From contig NZ_VKAB01000001.1 of assembly GCF_009769385.1 (NCBI RefSeq), forward strand, positions 372,001 to 436,000: DNA of 64,000 nucleotides. Direction: 5' to 3'. This document shows, one piece after another, positions 45,611-53,675 of this stretch. Source of the DNA: Saccharothrix deserti. Lineage in GTDB: Bacteria; Actinomycetota; Actinomycetes; Mycobacteriales; Pseudonocardiaceae. How positions within the stretch are numbered: the first letter of the stretch is position 1; each line of letters opens with the position of its first letter. The position numbers and the translations under genes were made by a program. The notes under the pieces were generated by a model that did not search any database, was not told the origin of the DNA, and saw only the letters and a list, made by a program, of their open reading frames with translations.

Positions 45611-46348
45611 TCACGCCGAGGCCGTCGACAGCTCGCAGACGAGCAGTTCCGGCAGCTCAGCGAGGCTGCTGATGGCGGAGATGCCCGCGGGGAGCGCGCC
45701 CTCGCGCGGGCCTTGGCGGTTCAGCCACACGCCCTTCATGCCCGCGTCACGCGCGCCGATCGCGTCGGCGTGCAGGCGGTCGCCGATGTGCACCGTGTCG
45801 CCCAGGTCCACGCCCAGGTCGGCGCACGCGGTGTCGAAGATCACGCGGTCCGGTTTGGCGGCGCCGACTTCCCCGGCGATGAGCACGGTGTCGAAGTACT
45901 GGGCGAGCCCGAGCGAGGCCATTTTGACGCGCTGGTGACGCCCTGAGGCGTTGCTCACGGCGGCCATGGGCAGACCGGTGGCCCGCAGCCACTCCAGGCA
46001 CGGCACGACGTCCGGGAACAACCGCCAGCCGGACGCGAGGACTTCCTGCCGGCGCTGTTCCCGGCGGGTCGCCTCCTCCTGGTCCAACTCCTCGCCGAGC
46101 GCCGCGAAGAAGGCACGGGTGCGGATGTTGCGCATCGTCTCGTATTCGAGCTCGCCGGTGAGGAGGCGTTCGCAGTGCTCGTCGGTGATGCGCTGCCACA
46201 GCGGCCAGGCGTCGGCGTTGCCGACCATCGCGGCCAGGGCGGCCCGGGACGAGGTGCTGTAGTCGACCAGGGTGTCGTCGACGTCCAGACACACTGCCCG
46301 GATCTCGCCGGTTCTCCGAGGGGTAAAAGTCGGGGCTGCGGTTGTCAC
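45611..46348 (-). CDS. HAD-family hydrolase
   Basis: 245 residues, GTG start. HAD motifs: I AVCLDVDDTLVDYS (nucleophile Asp), II AAVSNASGR, III Lys in GAAKPDRVIF, IV HIGDRLHADAIGARDAGM. A helical cap lies between I and II (class I). Substrate unknown; phosphatase or haloacid-dehalogenase-like. Same strand as gltX upstream (104 bp gap) and the tRNAs downstream. Confidence 0.88.
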   Translation of the reverse strand: MTTAAPTFTPRRTGEIRAVCLDVDDTLVDYSTSSRAALAAMVGNADAWPLWQRITDEHCERLLTGELEYETMRNIRTRAFFAALGEELDQEEATRREQRRQEVLASGWRLFPDVVPCLEWLRATGLPMAAVSNASGRHQRVKMASLGLAQYFDTVLIAGEVGAAKPDRVIFDTACADLGVDLGDTVHIGDRLHADAIGARDAGMKGVWLNRQGPREGALPAGISAISSLAELPELLVCELSTASA

Positions 46349-46452
46349 CCCGTGAGGCTAGGTGCGGGCACCCCTCGTCCGACTCGACCAGCTAGGTGAT
46401 ATCTACCGGTTCTTGCACGGTCAAGCACCGCTGAACCGCCCGAACGAACCAG

Positions 46453-47958
46453 TCAGATTGCCCCGAGCGCGCGACGCAATCGCCCGATCGAGCGACTCCG
46501 ACCGACCAGTTCCATGGATTCGTAGAGCGGAGGCGAGACGGTACGGCCCGTCACGGCAACCCGCACCGGGGCGTAGGCCTTACGCGGCTTGAGGCCCATT
46601 CCGTCCACAAGGGACGCCTTCAGCGCCTCCTCGATCGCGGGCGCCGTCCACTCCGGAAGCGATTCCAGGGCGCTGATGCTCGCCTCCAGCACCGGCCGGG
46701 CGTCCTCGCCCAACGCCTTGGCCGCCGAGTCCGCCTCCGGCGCGAAGTCCTCCTCCGCGACGAACAGGAACCGGACCATCCCGGACGCCTCGGACAGCAC
46801 GACCAAGCGCTCCTGCACGAGCGGCGCGACGCCGGCCAGCACGGCCACCTGGTCCTCGGTCGGCTCGGGCGGCAGCACCCCGTCCTTGATCAGGTACGGC
46901 AGCACGCGGCTGACGAAGTCCTCGACGGGCAGCGCGCGCAGGTGCGTGGCGTTGATCGCCTCGGCCTTCTTCAGGTCGAAGCGGGCCGGGTTGACGCTGA
47001 CCTTCTCCAGCTCGAACGCCTCGACCAGTTCCGCCACCGAGAAGATGTCGCGGTCGTCGGCGATGGACCAGCCCAGCAGCGCCAGGTAGTTCAGCAGGCC
47101 CTCGGGCAGGAACCCGCGGTCCCGGTACAGGAACAGGTTCGACTGCGGGTCGCGCTTGGAGAGCTTCTTGTTGCCCTCGCCCATCACGTACGGCAGGTGC
47201 CCGAACCGGGGCGTGAACGAGGTCACGCCGATCCGGATCAACGCCTGGTACAGCGCGATCTGGCGCGGGGTCGACGGGAGCAGGTCCTCGCCGCGCAGCA
47301 CGTGCGTGATGCCCATCAGGGCGTCGTCCACCGGGTTCACGAACGGGTACAGCGGGTCGCCGTTGGCGCGCACCAGCACCGGGTCGGGCGTGCTGCCCGC
47401 CTTGAACGTGATCTCGCCGCGGACGAGGTCGACCCACGTGATGTCCTCGTCGGGCATCTTCAGGCGCAGCACCGGTTCGCGGCCCTCGGCGCGGAACGCG
47501 GACTTCTGCTCGTCGGTCAGGCCGCGGTCGTAGCCGTCGTAGCCGAGCTTCGGGTCCTGCCCGGCGGCCTTGCGTCGTGCCTCGATCTCGTCGGCCGTGG
47601 AGAACGACTCGTACAGCTCGCCCGCCTCGAACAGGCGCTTGGCCACGTCCACGTAGAGGTCGCGGCGCCGGCTCTGCCGGTACGGCGCGTGCGGTCCGCC
47701 GACCTCGGGACCCTCGTCCCAGTCCAGGCCCAGCCACCGCATGGCTTCCACCAGCGAGAGGTACGACTCCTCGGAGTCGCGGGCCGCGTCGGTGTCCTCG
47801 ATCCGGAACACCGCGGTGCCACCGGTGTGGCGGGCGTACGCCCAGTTGAACAGGGCGGTGCGGATGAGCCCCACGTGGGGCGTGCCGGTCGGCGACGGGC
47901 AGAAGCGGACGCGGACCCCCGTGCCGGCTTCTTCTGGGGTGGCTGCTGATGCGCTCAT
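46453..47958 (-). CDS. gltX: Glutamyl-tRNA synthetase
   Basis: 501 residues. Class I motifs: HIGH-type [19 protein letters not shown] and KMSKS-type [11 protein letters not shown]; also [15 protein letters not shown] and [16 protein letters not shown]. Non-discriminating form expected because tRNA-Gln is adjacent and no glnS is seen (inference). In mycobacteria gltX (Rv2992c) holds the same position between leuCD and leuB/serA. Confidence 0.96.
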   Translation of the reverse strand: MSASAATPEEAGTGVRVRFCPSPTGTPHVGLIRTALFNWAYARHTGGTAVFRIEDTDAARDSEESYLSLVEAMRWLGLDWDEGPEVGGPHAPYRQSRRRDLYVDVAKRLFEAGELYESFSTADEIEARRKAAGQDPKLGYDGYDRGLTDEQKSAFRAEGREPVLRLKMPDEDITWVDLVRGEITFKAGSTPDPVLVRANGDPLYPFVNPVDDALMGITHVLRGEDLLPSTPRQIALYQALIRIGVTSFTPRFGHLPYVMGEGNKKLSKRDPQSNLFLYRDRGFLPEGLLNYLALLGWSIADDRDIFSVAELVEAFELEKVSVNPARFDLKKAEAINATHLRALPVEDFVSRVLPYLIKDGVLPPEPTEDQVAVLAGVAPLVQERLVVLSEASGMVRFLFVAEEDFAPEADSAAKALGEDARPVLEASISALESLPEWTAPAIEEALKASLVDGMGLKPRKAYAPVRVAVTGRTVSPPLYESMELVGRSRSIGRLRRALGAI

Positions 47959-48015
47959 GACCCGATCAGCCTATCGGGCTTGACCCGCGCCCCGCTCAGG
48001 AGCATCCTGAGTTTA

Positions 48016-48031
48016 TTCAACCGACGTTGAA
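48016..48031. promoter_or_regulatory. Perfect inverted repeat before the flavin monooxygenase
   Basis: TTCAAC-CGAC-GTTGAA, 15 bp before the ATG at 48047. The size and position suit a repressor site (TetR-type proteins use similar ones), but no regulator gene is adjacent. Confidence 0.5.
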
Positions 48032-48046
48032 AAGAGAGGGTGGATC

Positions 48047-49294
48047 ATGGAGAGAACGGGTGTCGTGGTCGTCGGGGGCGGCCCGGCGGGCATGGTGTGC
48101 GGGCTGTTGCTGGCACGGGCCGGCGTCGAGGTCACGGTGCTGGAGAAGCACGGCGACTTCCTGCGCGACTTCCGCGGCGACACGGTGCACGCGTCCACGC
48201 TGACGCTGCTGGACGAGCTGGGCCTGGGGCCGTCGTTCGCGGACGTGCCGCACCAGCTCGTGGACAAGTTGCAGGTGCTGTTGGACGCCGGCCCGCAGAC
48301 GATGGCCGACCTGAGCAGGCTGCCCGGCCCGCACAAGCACATCGCGATGGTGCCGCAGTGGGACTTCCTCGACCTGCTGGCCGACGCGGGCAAGCGCGAG
48401 CCGACGTTCACCCTGCGGATGAACACCGAGTACACCGGGCTGCTGAAGGAGGGCGGCAAGGTGACGGGCGTCCGCTACCGCACGCCCGGCGGCGGGACCG
48501 GCGAACTGGCGGCGGACCTGGTGATCGCGGCCGACGGGCGGCGTTCGCTGGTGCGCGAGCAGCTGGAGCTGCCGGTGCACGCGTTCGGCGCGCCGATGGA
48601 CGTGTGGTGGTTCCGGGTGCCGCGCGAGGAGGGCGAGCTGAGCGGCGCCACGGGCCGGTTCGGGCAGAGCGACGGGCTGGTGCTGATCAACCGCGGCGAC
48701 TACTTCCAGTGCGCCTACCTGATCCGCAAGGGCACCGACGAGTTGCTGCGGTCCGAGGGTGTGGCGGCGTTCCGGCGGCGGATGGCGAAGCTCGTGCCGT
48801 GGCTGGAGGAGCGGCTGGAGACCATCGGGTCGCTGGACGACGTGAAGCTGCTGGACGTGAAGCTCGACCGGTTGCGGCGTTGGCACGCCGACGGCGTGCT
48901 GTGCATCGGCGACGCCGCGCACGCCATGTCGCCCATCGGCGGGGTCGGTATCAACCTGGCCGTGCAGGACGCGGTGGCCGCCGCGCGGATCGTGGCCGCA
49001 CCGCTTCGGCGGGGTGAGTTGAGCCCGGCGGTGTTGGCGAAGGTGCGGCGCAGGCGGTGGCTCCCGACCGCGGTGACCCAGGGGATCCAGCGGCGGATCC
49101 AGGACTCGTTCCTCAAGCCGACGCTGGCGGGCACGTCGAGCGCCGCGCGGGGCGGTGTGCCGCGACCGATCCGGCTGATGCAGCGGTTCCCGTGGTTGCA
49201 GGTGGTGCCCGCCTACCTGGTGGCGATCGGGCCGCGGCCCGAGCACGCGCCGCGGTTCGCCCGGCGCGCGCCGGAGCGGATCAAGCGGAGCTGA
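48047..49294 (+). CDS. FAD-dependent aromatic hydroxylase-like monooxygenase
   Basis: 415 residues. PheA/PHBH-type flavoprotein: FAD fingerprint VVVVGGGPAGMVCGLLLARAGVEVTVLEKHG, the middle DG motif VIAADGRRSLVR and the C-terminal GD motif VLCIGDAAHAMSPIGGVGINLAVQDA. Such enzymes hydroxylate aromatic or polyketide-like substrates with NAD(P)H and O2. The C-terminal 60 residues are basic and short compared with thioredoxin-tailed relatives. An inverted repeat lies just upstream; the substrate is not predictable. Confidence 0.85.
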   Translation: MERTGVVVVGGGPAGMVCGLLLARAGVEVTVLEKHGDFLRDFRGDTVHASTLTLLDELGLGPSFADVPHQLVDKLQVLLDAGPQTMADLSRLPGPHKHIAMVPQWDFLDLLADAGKREPTFTLRMNTEYTGLLKEGGKVTGVRYRTPGGGTGELAADLVIAADGRRSLVREQLELPVHAFGAPMDVWWFRVPREEGELSGATGRFGQSDGLVLINRGDYFQCAYLIRKGTDELLRSEGVAAFRRRMAKLVPWLEERLETIGSLDDVKLLDVKLDRLRRWHADGVLCIGDAAHAMSPIGGVGINLAVQDAVAAARIVAAPLRRGELSPAVLAKVRRRRWLPTAVTQGIQRRIQDSFLKPTLAGTSSAARGGVPRPIRLMQRFPWLQVVPAYLVAIGPRPEHAPRFARRAPERIKRS

Positions 49295-49320
49295 CGGCAC
49301 GGTCGGCTTTGAGGCCGGGG

Positions 49321-49417
49321 GCATGCTCCGCAGGGGTCCTCGCCAGGGGATCCCCTGATGTTGATCCTCCCAGAGAGGACCGACAGTCCCAGGCCGTCAG
49401 GCCCGGCCTGTGGACAA
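49321..49417 (-). repeat. Dispersed hairpin element, copy 4 (inverted)
   Basis: Read on the minus strand: TTGTCCACAGGCCGGGCC, GACGGCCTGGGACTGTCGG, then CAGGGGATCCCC with GAGGACCCCTG after a 4-nt loop, then GCGGAGCATGC. It matches copies 1-3 over the hairpin and copy 2 over the lead-in. It lies between the convergent monooxygenase and FAH-family genes, the same setting as the other copies. Confidence 0.78.
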
Positions 49418-49449
49418 CTGCGCTGCACCCCAAAGGGGCCCAAGGGGAA

Positions 49450-49483
49450 GGAGACAGCCGGGTCACGGAGCCCGGCCGTCTCC
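49450..49483 (-). terminator. Hairpin terminator after the FAH-family gene
   Basis: 13-bp arms GGAGACAGCCGGG / CCCGGCCGTCTCC with one mismatch and an 8-nt loop, 5 bp beyond the stop. Confidence 0.7.
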
Positions 49484-49488
49484 ACGGG

Positions 49489-50259
49489 CTAGCGGTTGGC
49501 CACCGTGTTCGTCAGCGTGCCCAGACCTTCGACTGTCACCGAGACGGTCTGCCCGGCGGCCAGCGGTCCGACGCCGGCGGGGGTGCCGGTGAGGATCACG
49601 TCCAGCGGTCGCAGGGTCATCACCGCCGAGATGTACTCGATCAGCTCGGGGATGTCGTGCAGCAGCAGCGAGGTCCGCGAGTCCTGCTTGACCACGCCGT
49701 CCACCTCGGTGCGGATGGCGACGTCGGCCGGGTCGAACTCGGTCTCCACCCACGGCCCCAGGGGGCAGAACGTGTCGAAGCCCTTGGCCCGCGTCCACTG
49801 CCCGTCGGCCTTCTGGAGGTCGCGGGCGGTGACGTCGTTGGCGATCGTGTAGCCGAGGACGGCCTGGCGGGCGCGTGAGGCGGGGATGTCCCGGCCGCCG
49901 ACGCCGATGACCACGGCCAGCTCGCCCTCGAAGTCGACCCGCTCGGACACCGCGGGCAGCTTGATGTCCGCGTTCGGGCCGATCACCGCGGTGTTGGGCT
50001 TGAGGAACATCAACGGGTTCTCGGGCACCTCGTTGCCCAGCTCGGCGGCGTGCTCGGCGTAGTTGCGACCGATGGCCACGATCTTGGGCGGCAGGAACGG
50101 CGCCAGCAGGCGGACGTCGGCCAGCGGCCAGCGGCGACCGGTGAAGGTCGGGTTGGCGAAGGGTTCGTCGGCGATCTCGGCGGCGGTCAGGTCGTCGCCT
50201 TCGCCTTCGATCGCGGCGAAGGCGAGGCCGCCGGGTTGGGCGATACGGGCAATGCGCAC
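49489..50259 (-). CDS. Fumarylacetoacetate hydrolase-family protein
   Basis: 256 residues from the GTG at 50257-50259. FAH fold: KIVAIGRNYAEHAAELG, LMFLKPNTAVIGP, the metal-binding DFEGELAVVIG and GYTIANDVTARDLQ, GFDTFCPLGPWVET, ILTGTPAGVG. These enzymes hydrolyse or decarboxylate acylpyruvates and 2-hydroxy-dienoates (for example oxaloacetate decarboxylase or HpcE types). The orthologue in M. tuberculosis (Rv2993c) also sits next to gltX. Confidence 0.9.
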   Translation of the reverse strand: MRIARIAQPGGLAFAAIEGEGDDLTAAEIADEPFANPTFTGRRWPLADVRLLAPFLPPKIVAIGRNYAEHAAELGNEVPENPLMFLKPNTAVIGPNADIKLPAVSERVDFEGELAVVIGVGGRDIPASRARQAVLGYTIANDVTARDLQKADGQWTRAKGFDTFCPLGPWVETEFDPADVAIRTEVDGVVKQDSRTSLLLHDIPELIEYISAVMTLRPLDVILTGTPAGVGPLAAGQTVSVTVEGLGTLTNTVANR

Positions 50260-50316
50260 GGAGATCACCCTAACCGGCGGCTTGAAACGCCACCGTGCGT
50301 GCCTAGCGTCGAAGGG

Positions 50317-50913
50317 ATGCGAACCCTGCTGCTCGTGTCAGCCCTGCTGGTCGCCACGGCGACCCCTGCTTCAGCGGCGACCCCGCTGGATGCCGGCACG
50401 ACGCTCACCACGTCCACCGGCGCGCGCTGCTCGAACGGTTTCAACGTGCGCGGCTACCTCCTGCTGTCACCGCGCTGCGGCCCGGTCGGCACCACCGTGC
50501 GCGCGGGCAGCGCCGTGGTCGGCCGGGTCGTCAGCGTCTCGACCACCTATGCGGTCGTGCGGATCGACAACCCGTCGGCCTGGGTCCAGCGCCCGCGCAT
50601 CGTCGGCTCCACCACGACCGTCACCGGCTCGGTGGAGGCCGCGGTCGGCGGGGCGGTGTGCATGTCCGGCCGCACCACCGGCTGGCGCTGCGGCACCGTG
50701 CAGGCCAAGAACCAGACGGTCAACTTCGCCGAAGGCACGGTCCACGGCCTCACCCGGGTGGGCCTGTGCCCGCAGCCCGGCGACGAGTGGGCGCCGGTCG
50801 TGAGCGGGTCACAGGCCCAGGGGCACCTGTTCGGCGGCTCCGGGTGCACCGCCTACTTCCTGCCGGTGAGGCCGATCCTGTCCGCCGGCGGGTTCACCCT
50901 CGTGACGGGGTGA
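50317..50913 (+). CDS. Secreted streptogrisin-fold protein without catalytic triad
   Basis: 198 residues from the ATG at 50317. Signal peptide MRTLLLVSALLVATATPASA. It aligns with streptogrisin (S1E/chymotrypsin-fold) proteases: RCSNGFNVRG, AVCMSGRTTGWRCGTVQAKN, VNFAEGTVHGLTRVGLCPQPGD, GGSGCTAYFLPV. However, the His of TAGHC is Arg53 (SPRC), the Asp is Thr77 (TTYAVVR for DYGIVR) and the Ser of GDSGGP is Glu157 (GDEWAP). The disulfide cysteines (38/54, 115/125, 151/177) are kept. It should therefore be a stable non-enzymatic protein. Its 3' end overlaps cimA by 20 bp. Confidence 0.82.
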   Translation: MRTLLLVSALLVATATPASAATPLDAGTTLTTSTGARCSNGFNVRGYLLLSPRCGPVGTTVRAGSAVVGRVVSVSTTYAVVRIDNPSAWVQRPRIVGSTTTVTGSVEAAVGGAVCMSGRTTGWRCGTVQAKNQTVNFAEGTVHGLTRVGLCPQPGDEWAPVVSGSQAQGHLFGGSGCTAYFLPVRPILSAGGFTLVTG

Positions 50914-52489
50914 GGCGGGTCGCCTTGTGCACCAGCGCGTCGCACAGGGCGAGCCAACTGGCCTCGACGATGTTCCCGTGCACGCCCACGGTGGTCCACT
51001 CGCGCTCGCCGTCGGTGGACTCCACCAGGACCCGGGTGACGGCGTCGGTGCCGTGCTGGTCGGTGAGGATGCGGACCTTGTAGTCGTTCAGCTCCACCGC
51101 GTCCAGCCAGGACAGGTGGGGCAGCAACGCCTTCCGCAACGCCGCGTCCAGCGCGTGCACCGGGCCGTTGCCCTCGGCGGTGGCGATGACCCGCTCACCG
51201 GCCACGTGCACCTTCACCGTGGCCTCGGACACGATCACGCCGTCCTGGTGGTGGTCGAGCACGACGCGGTACGACTCGAGCACGAAGGGTGGCGCGTCCA
51301 GTTCGGACAGCTCGTCCTTGATGAGCAGTTCCAGGGAGGCGTCGGCGGCCTCGAACGACCAGCCGCCCGCCTCCAGTTCCTTGACCTTGCGCACCACGTT
51401 GGTGAGCGCGTCAGGCCGGCGGGTCAGGTCGATCCCGAACTCACGTCCCTTGAGTTCGAGACTGGCCCGACCCGCCATCTCCGTGACCAGCACCCGCATG
51501 TCGTTGCCGACGGTGTCCGGATCGATGTGGTTGTACAGCTCCGGATCCACTTTGATCGCGCTCGCGTGCAGCCCCGCCTTGTGGGCGAAAGCCGACGACC
51601 CGACGTAGGCCTGGTGGGTGTCGGGTGCGATGTTCGCGATTTCGGCCAACGCATGGGAGACCCGGGTGAGCTCGGCCAGCGATTCGTGCGGTAGCACCTG
51701 CAGGCCGAGTTTGGTCACGAGGTTCCCGACGACCGCGAACAGGTCGGCGTTGCCCGCCCGTTCGCCGTAGCCGTTCGCGGTGCACTGGACGTGGGTCGCC
51801 CCCGCCTGCACCGCGGCGATGGTGTTGGCCACCGCGCAGGACGTGTCGTCCTGGCAGTGGATGCCGACCCGGAAGCCCGTGCGGGCGACCACGTCGGCGA
51901 CGGTCTCGGCCAGGCCCAGGGGCAGCTGGCCGCCGTTGGTGTCGCACAGCACGACGACGTCCGCGCCACCCTCCACTGCGGACTCCAGCACCCGCAGCGA
52001 GGTGTCCGGGTCGAAGGCGAAGCCGTCGAAGAAGTGCTCGGCGTCGAGGAAGACCCGGCGGCCCTCGTCCACCAGGAAGCGGACGGTGTCGCGGACCATC
52101 GCGCAGTTCTCCGCGACGTCGGTCCGCAGTGCCCTCTCGATGTGCCTGCGGTCCGATTTGGCGACCAGCGTCACGACCGGCGTCCGGGCGTCCAGAAGTG
52201 CCCTGACCTGCGCGTCTTCCTGCACTTTGACGCCCGCCTTGCGGGTGGAGCCGAACGCGACGAGCTGCGCGTGCTTGAGCGTGAGCTCCCCCTCGGCGGC
52301 ACGGGCGAAGAACTCGGTGTCCTTCGGCATGGCGCCCGGCCAGCCGCCCTCGATGAAGCCGACACCCAGCGAGTCGAGCAGTCGGGCCACGGCCAGCTTG
52401 TCGTTGACCGAGTACGAGATGCCCTCGCGCTGGGCACCGTCCCGCAGGGTCGTGTCGAAGACGTGGAATGAATCGCCGAGGGGGGTCAC
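50894..52489 (-). CDS. cimA: (R)-citramalate synthase
   Basis: 531 residues from a GTG with AGGAG 7 nt before it; a 10-codon longer frame lacks a ribosome site. HMGL-like catalytic barrel: FHVFDTTLRDGAQREGISYS, FIEGGWPGAMPKD, CDTNGGQLP, GIHCQDDTSCAVANT, HVQCTANGYGERAGN, then the LeuA-type dimerisation/regulatory domain. Long CimA form (over 500 residues) that condenses pyruvate and acetyl-CoA to citramalate, giving 2-ketobutyrate for isoleucine without threonine. Preceded by an apparent Ile attenuator. Confidence 0.93.
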   Translation of the reverse strand: MTPLGDSFHVFDTTLRDGAQREGISYSVNDKLAVARLLDSLGVGFIEGGWPGAMPKDTEFFARAAEGELTLKHAQLVAFGSTRKAGVKVQEDAQVRALLDARTPVVTLVAKSDRRHIERALRTDVAENCAMVRDTVRFLVDEGRRVFLDAEHFFDGFAFDPDTSLRVLESAVEGGADVVVLCDTNGGQLPLGLAETVADVVARTGFRVGIHCQDDTSCAVANTIAAVQAGATHVQCTANGYGERAGNADLFAVVGNLVTKLGLQVLPHESLAELTRVSHALAEIANIAPDTHQAYVGSSAFAHKAGLHASAIKVDPELYNHIDPDTVGNDMRVLVTEMAGRASLELKGREFGIDLTRRPDALTNVVRKVKELEAGGWSFEAADASLELLIKDELSELDAPPFVLESYRVVLDHHQDGVIVSEATVKVHVAGERVIATAEGNGPVHALDAALRKALLPHLSWLDAVELNDYKVRILTDQHGTDAVTRVLVESTDGEREWTTVGVHGNIVEASWLALCDALVHKATRLTPSRG

Positions 52490-52510
52490 GAGGGGGCTCC
52501 TAGAGATCTT

Positions 52511-52547
52511 GGAAAACAAAAAGACCCCCCGCAGGATGCGAGAGGTC
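52511..52547 (-). terminator. Intrinsic terminator in the cimA leader (attenuator)
   Basis: On the minus strand GACCTCTCGCA-TCC-TGCGGGGGGTC forms an 11-bp stem (two G-U pairs) followed by TTTTTGTTTT at 52522-52513. A stem with a real U-run is rare in this window and it lies before, not after, a gene: 22 bp upstream of the cimA start. Confidence 0.85.
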
Positions 52548-52548
52548 A

Positions 52549-52586
52549 GCGCGCCGGGTGCTTCGAGGGAGCACTAGCCGGCGCGC
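52549..52586 (-). promoter_or_regulatory. Upstream leader hairpin overlapping the leader peptide end
   Basis: Perfect 9-bp outer arms GCGCGCCGG / CCGGCGCGC (52549-52557, 52578-52586) with an inner GTGCT/AGCAC stem. The promoter-proximal arm overlaps the last codons (CGC GCC GGC) of the leader peptide, so a ribosome stalled at the Ile codons would disturb it. Confidence 0.7.
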
Positions 52587-52603
52587 TCAGAAATAATGAT
52601 CAC
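52574..52603 (-). CDS. Ile-rich leader peptide of cimA
   Basis: GTG ATC ATT ATT TCT GAG CGC GCC GGC TAG encodes MIIISERAG. An in-frame GTG at 52618 would extend it to MALHTVIIISERAG, with Leu and Val as well. Three consecutive Ile codons 85 bp before an isoleucine-pathway gene, followed by the hairpin and terminator, match the layout of branched-chain amino-acid attenuators. No strong Shine-Dalgarno is visible, so translation may be leaderless. Confidence 0.72.
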   Translation of the reverse strand: MIIISERAG

Positions 52604-52633
52604 GGTGTGGAGAGCCACGTCGCTGATGGTGCC

Positions 52634-52671
52634 ACAACCCGTCCGCGGAGACCAAGCCACGGACGGGTTGT
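52634..52671 (-). terminator. Hairpin terminator after btuF
   Basis: Perfect 12-bp arms ACAACCCGTCCG / CGGACGGGTTGT, 14-nt loop, 33 bp beyond the btuF stop and just before the cimA leader. It leaves little room for the cimA promoter. Confidence 0.75.
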
Positions 52672-52703
52672 CCCACTCTGTGAGCCGACTTCCCGGCTGT
52701 GGT

Positions 52704-53675
52704 TCAGCTGCCCGCCAAGAACCTGGCGAACGCCTCGATGGCCGCCGGGTTGCGCGGGCTCTCCACCAGAGCCGCGTAGGGCAGCACGAAGAACCGCTTG
52801 TCCTTGATCGCGGGCACGTCCTCGAGCGGCTGGTAGGACTCCAGGAACGCCCGCTTCTCGTCCGGTGTGGTCGCCTGGCCGTCCGCGTAGTCGTTGATCA
52901 GGACCACGTCCGGGTTCCGGGCGACGACGGCCTCCCAGCCGACCGTGGTCCAGCTGTCGTCGAGGTCGCCGAAGATGTTGTCGCCGCCCGCCTTGCCGAT
53001 GATGTCGTGCGGCGCGGCGTTGCGGCCCGAGGTGAACGGCTGGTCGAGGCCGCTGTCGTAGAGGAAGACCTTCGGGCGCTTCCGGCCGACGAGCTCCTCG
53101 GCGTCCGCGACCTGCTTCCGGTAGCCCGCGATCAGCTCCTCGGCCTTGGCCTCCACGCCGAACACGCGGCCCAGGTTGCGCAGGTCGGTGTAGAGGGCGT
53201 CCAACGGCGGCATGATGCCGCGCTGCTTGCCCACGCCGTTCCGGCACGCCTCGGTGAGCTGGTAGGTGGCGATGCCGAGGTCCTCGAGCGCGTCCGGGGT
53301 GAAGCCGGTGCTCTCGGAGAAGCCGTAGTTCCACCCGGCGAACACGAAGTCCGCTTTCGCGCCCTGGACGAGTTCCTTGGTGATCTGCTCGCCGAGGTTG
53401 GGGACGCGCTCGAAGTCGGCCTTCCACGGTGACGTCTCGACGTCCTTCGCCTGCCCGCCGCCGATGACGTAACCCGCCATCCGGTCGCCCAATCCCAGCG
53501 CGAACATCAGCTCGGTGATGCCGGTGTCGTTGGTGACCACTCGGGACGGTTTCGGGTACGCGACCTGCTGCCCGCAGTTGGTGACGGTGACGGTGTCCGC
53601 CGCCGCGGTCGGCTCGATCCGGGCGCCGCAGCCCGCCGTGAGCAGGACCATGGTGAACGCGATGAGCCTCTTCAC
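52704..53675 (-). CDS. btuF: Cobalamin-type ABC transporter substrate-binding lipoprotein
   Basis: 323 residues from a GTG overlapping the ATPase stop (GTGA). Lipoprotein signal MKRLIAFTMVLLTAGCGARI with lipobox LTAGC. FecB/BtuF-type periplasmic-binding fold: RVVTNDTGITELMFALGLGDRM, PWKADFERVPNLGEQITKELV, ADFVFAGWNYGFS, VFLYDSGLDQPFTSGRN, AFARFLAGS. The family carries siderophores, heme or cobalamin; the riboswitch upstream of the operon points to cobalamin. Confidence 0.85.
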   Translation of the reverse strand: MKRLIAFTMVLLTAGCGARIEPTAAADTVTVTNCGQQVAYPKPSRVVTNDTGITELMFALGLGDRMAGYVIGGGQAKDVETSPWKADFERVPNLGEQITKELVQGAKADFVFAGWNYGFSESTGFTPDALEDLGIATYQLTEACRNGVGKQRGIMPPLDALYTDLRNLGRVFGVEAKAEELIAGYRKQVADAEELVGRKRPKVFLYDSGLDQPFTSGRNAAPHDIIGKAGGDNIFGDLDDSWTTVGWEAVVARNPDVVLINDYADGQATTPDEKRAFLESYQPLEDVPAIKDKRFFVLPYAALVESPRNPAAIEAFARFLAGS

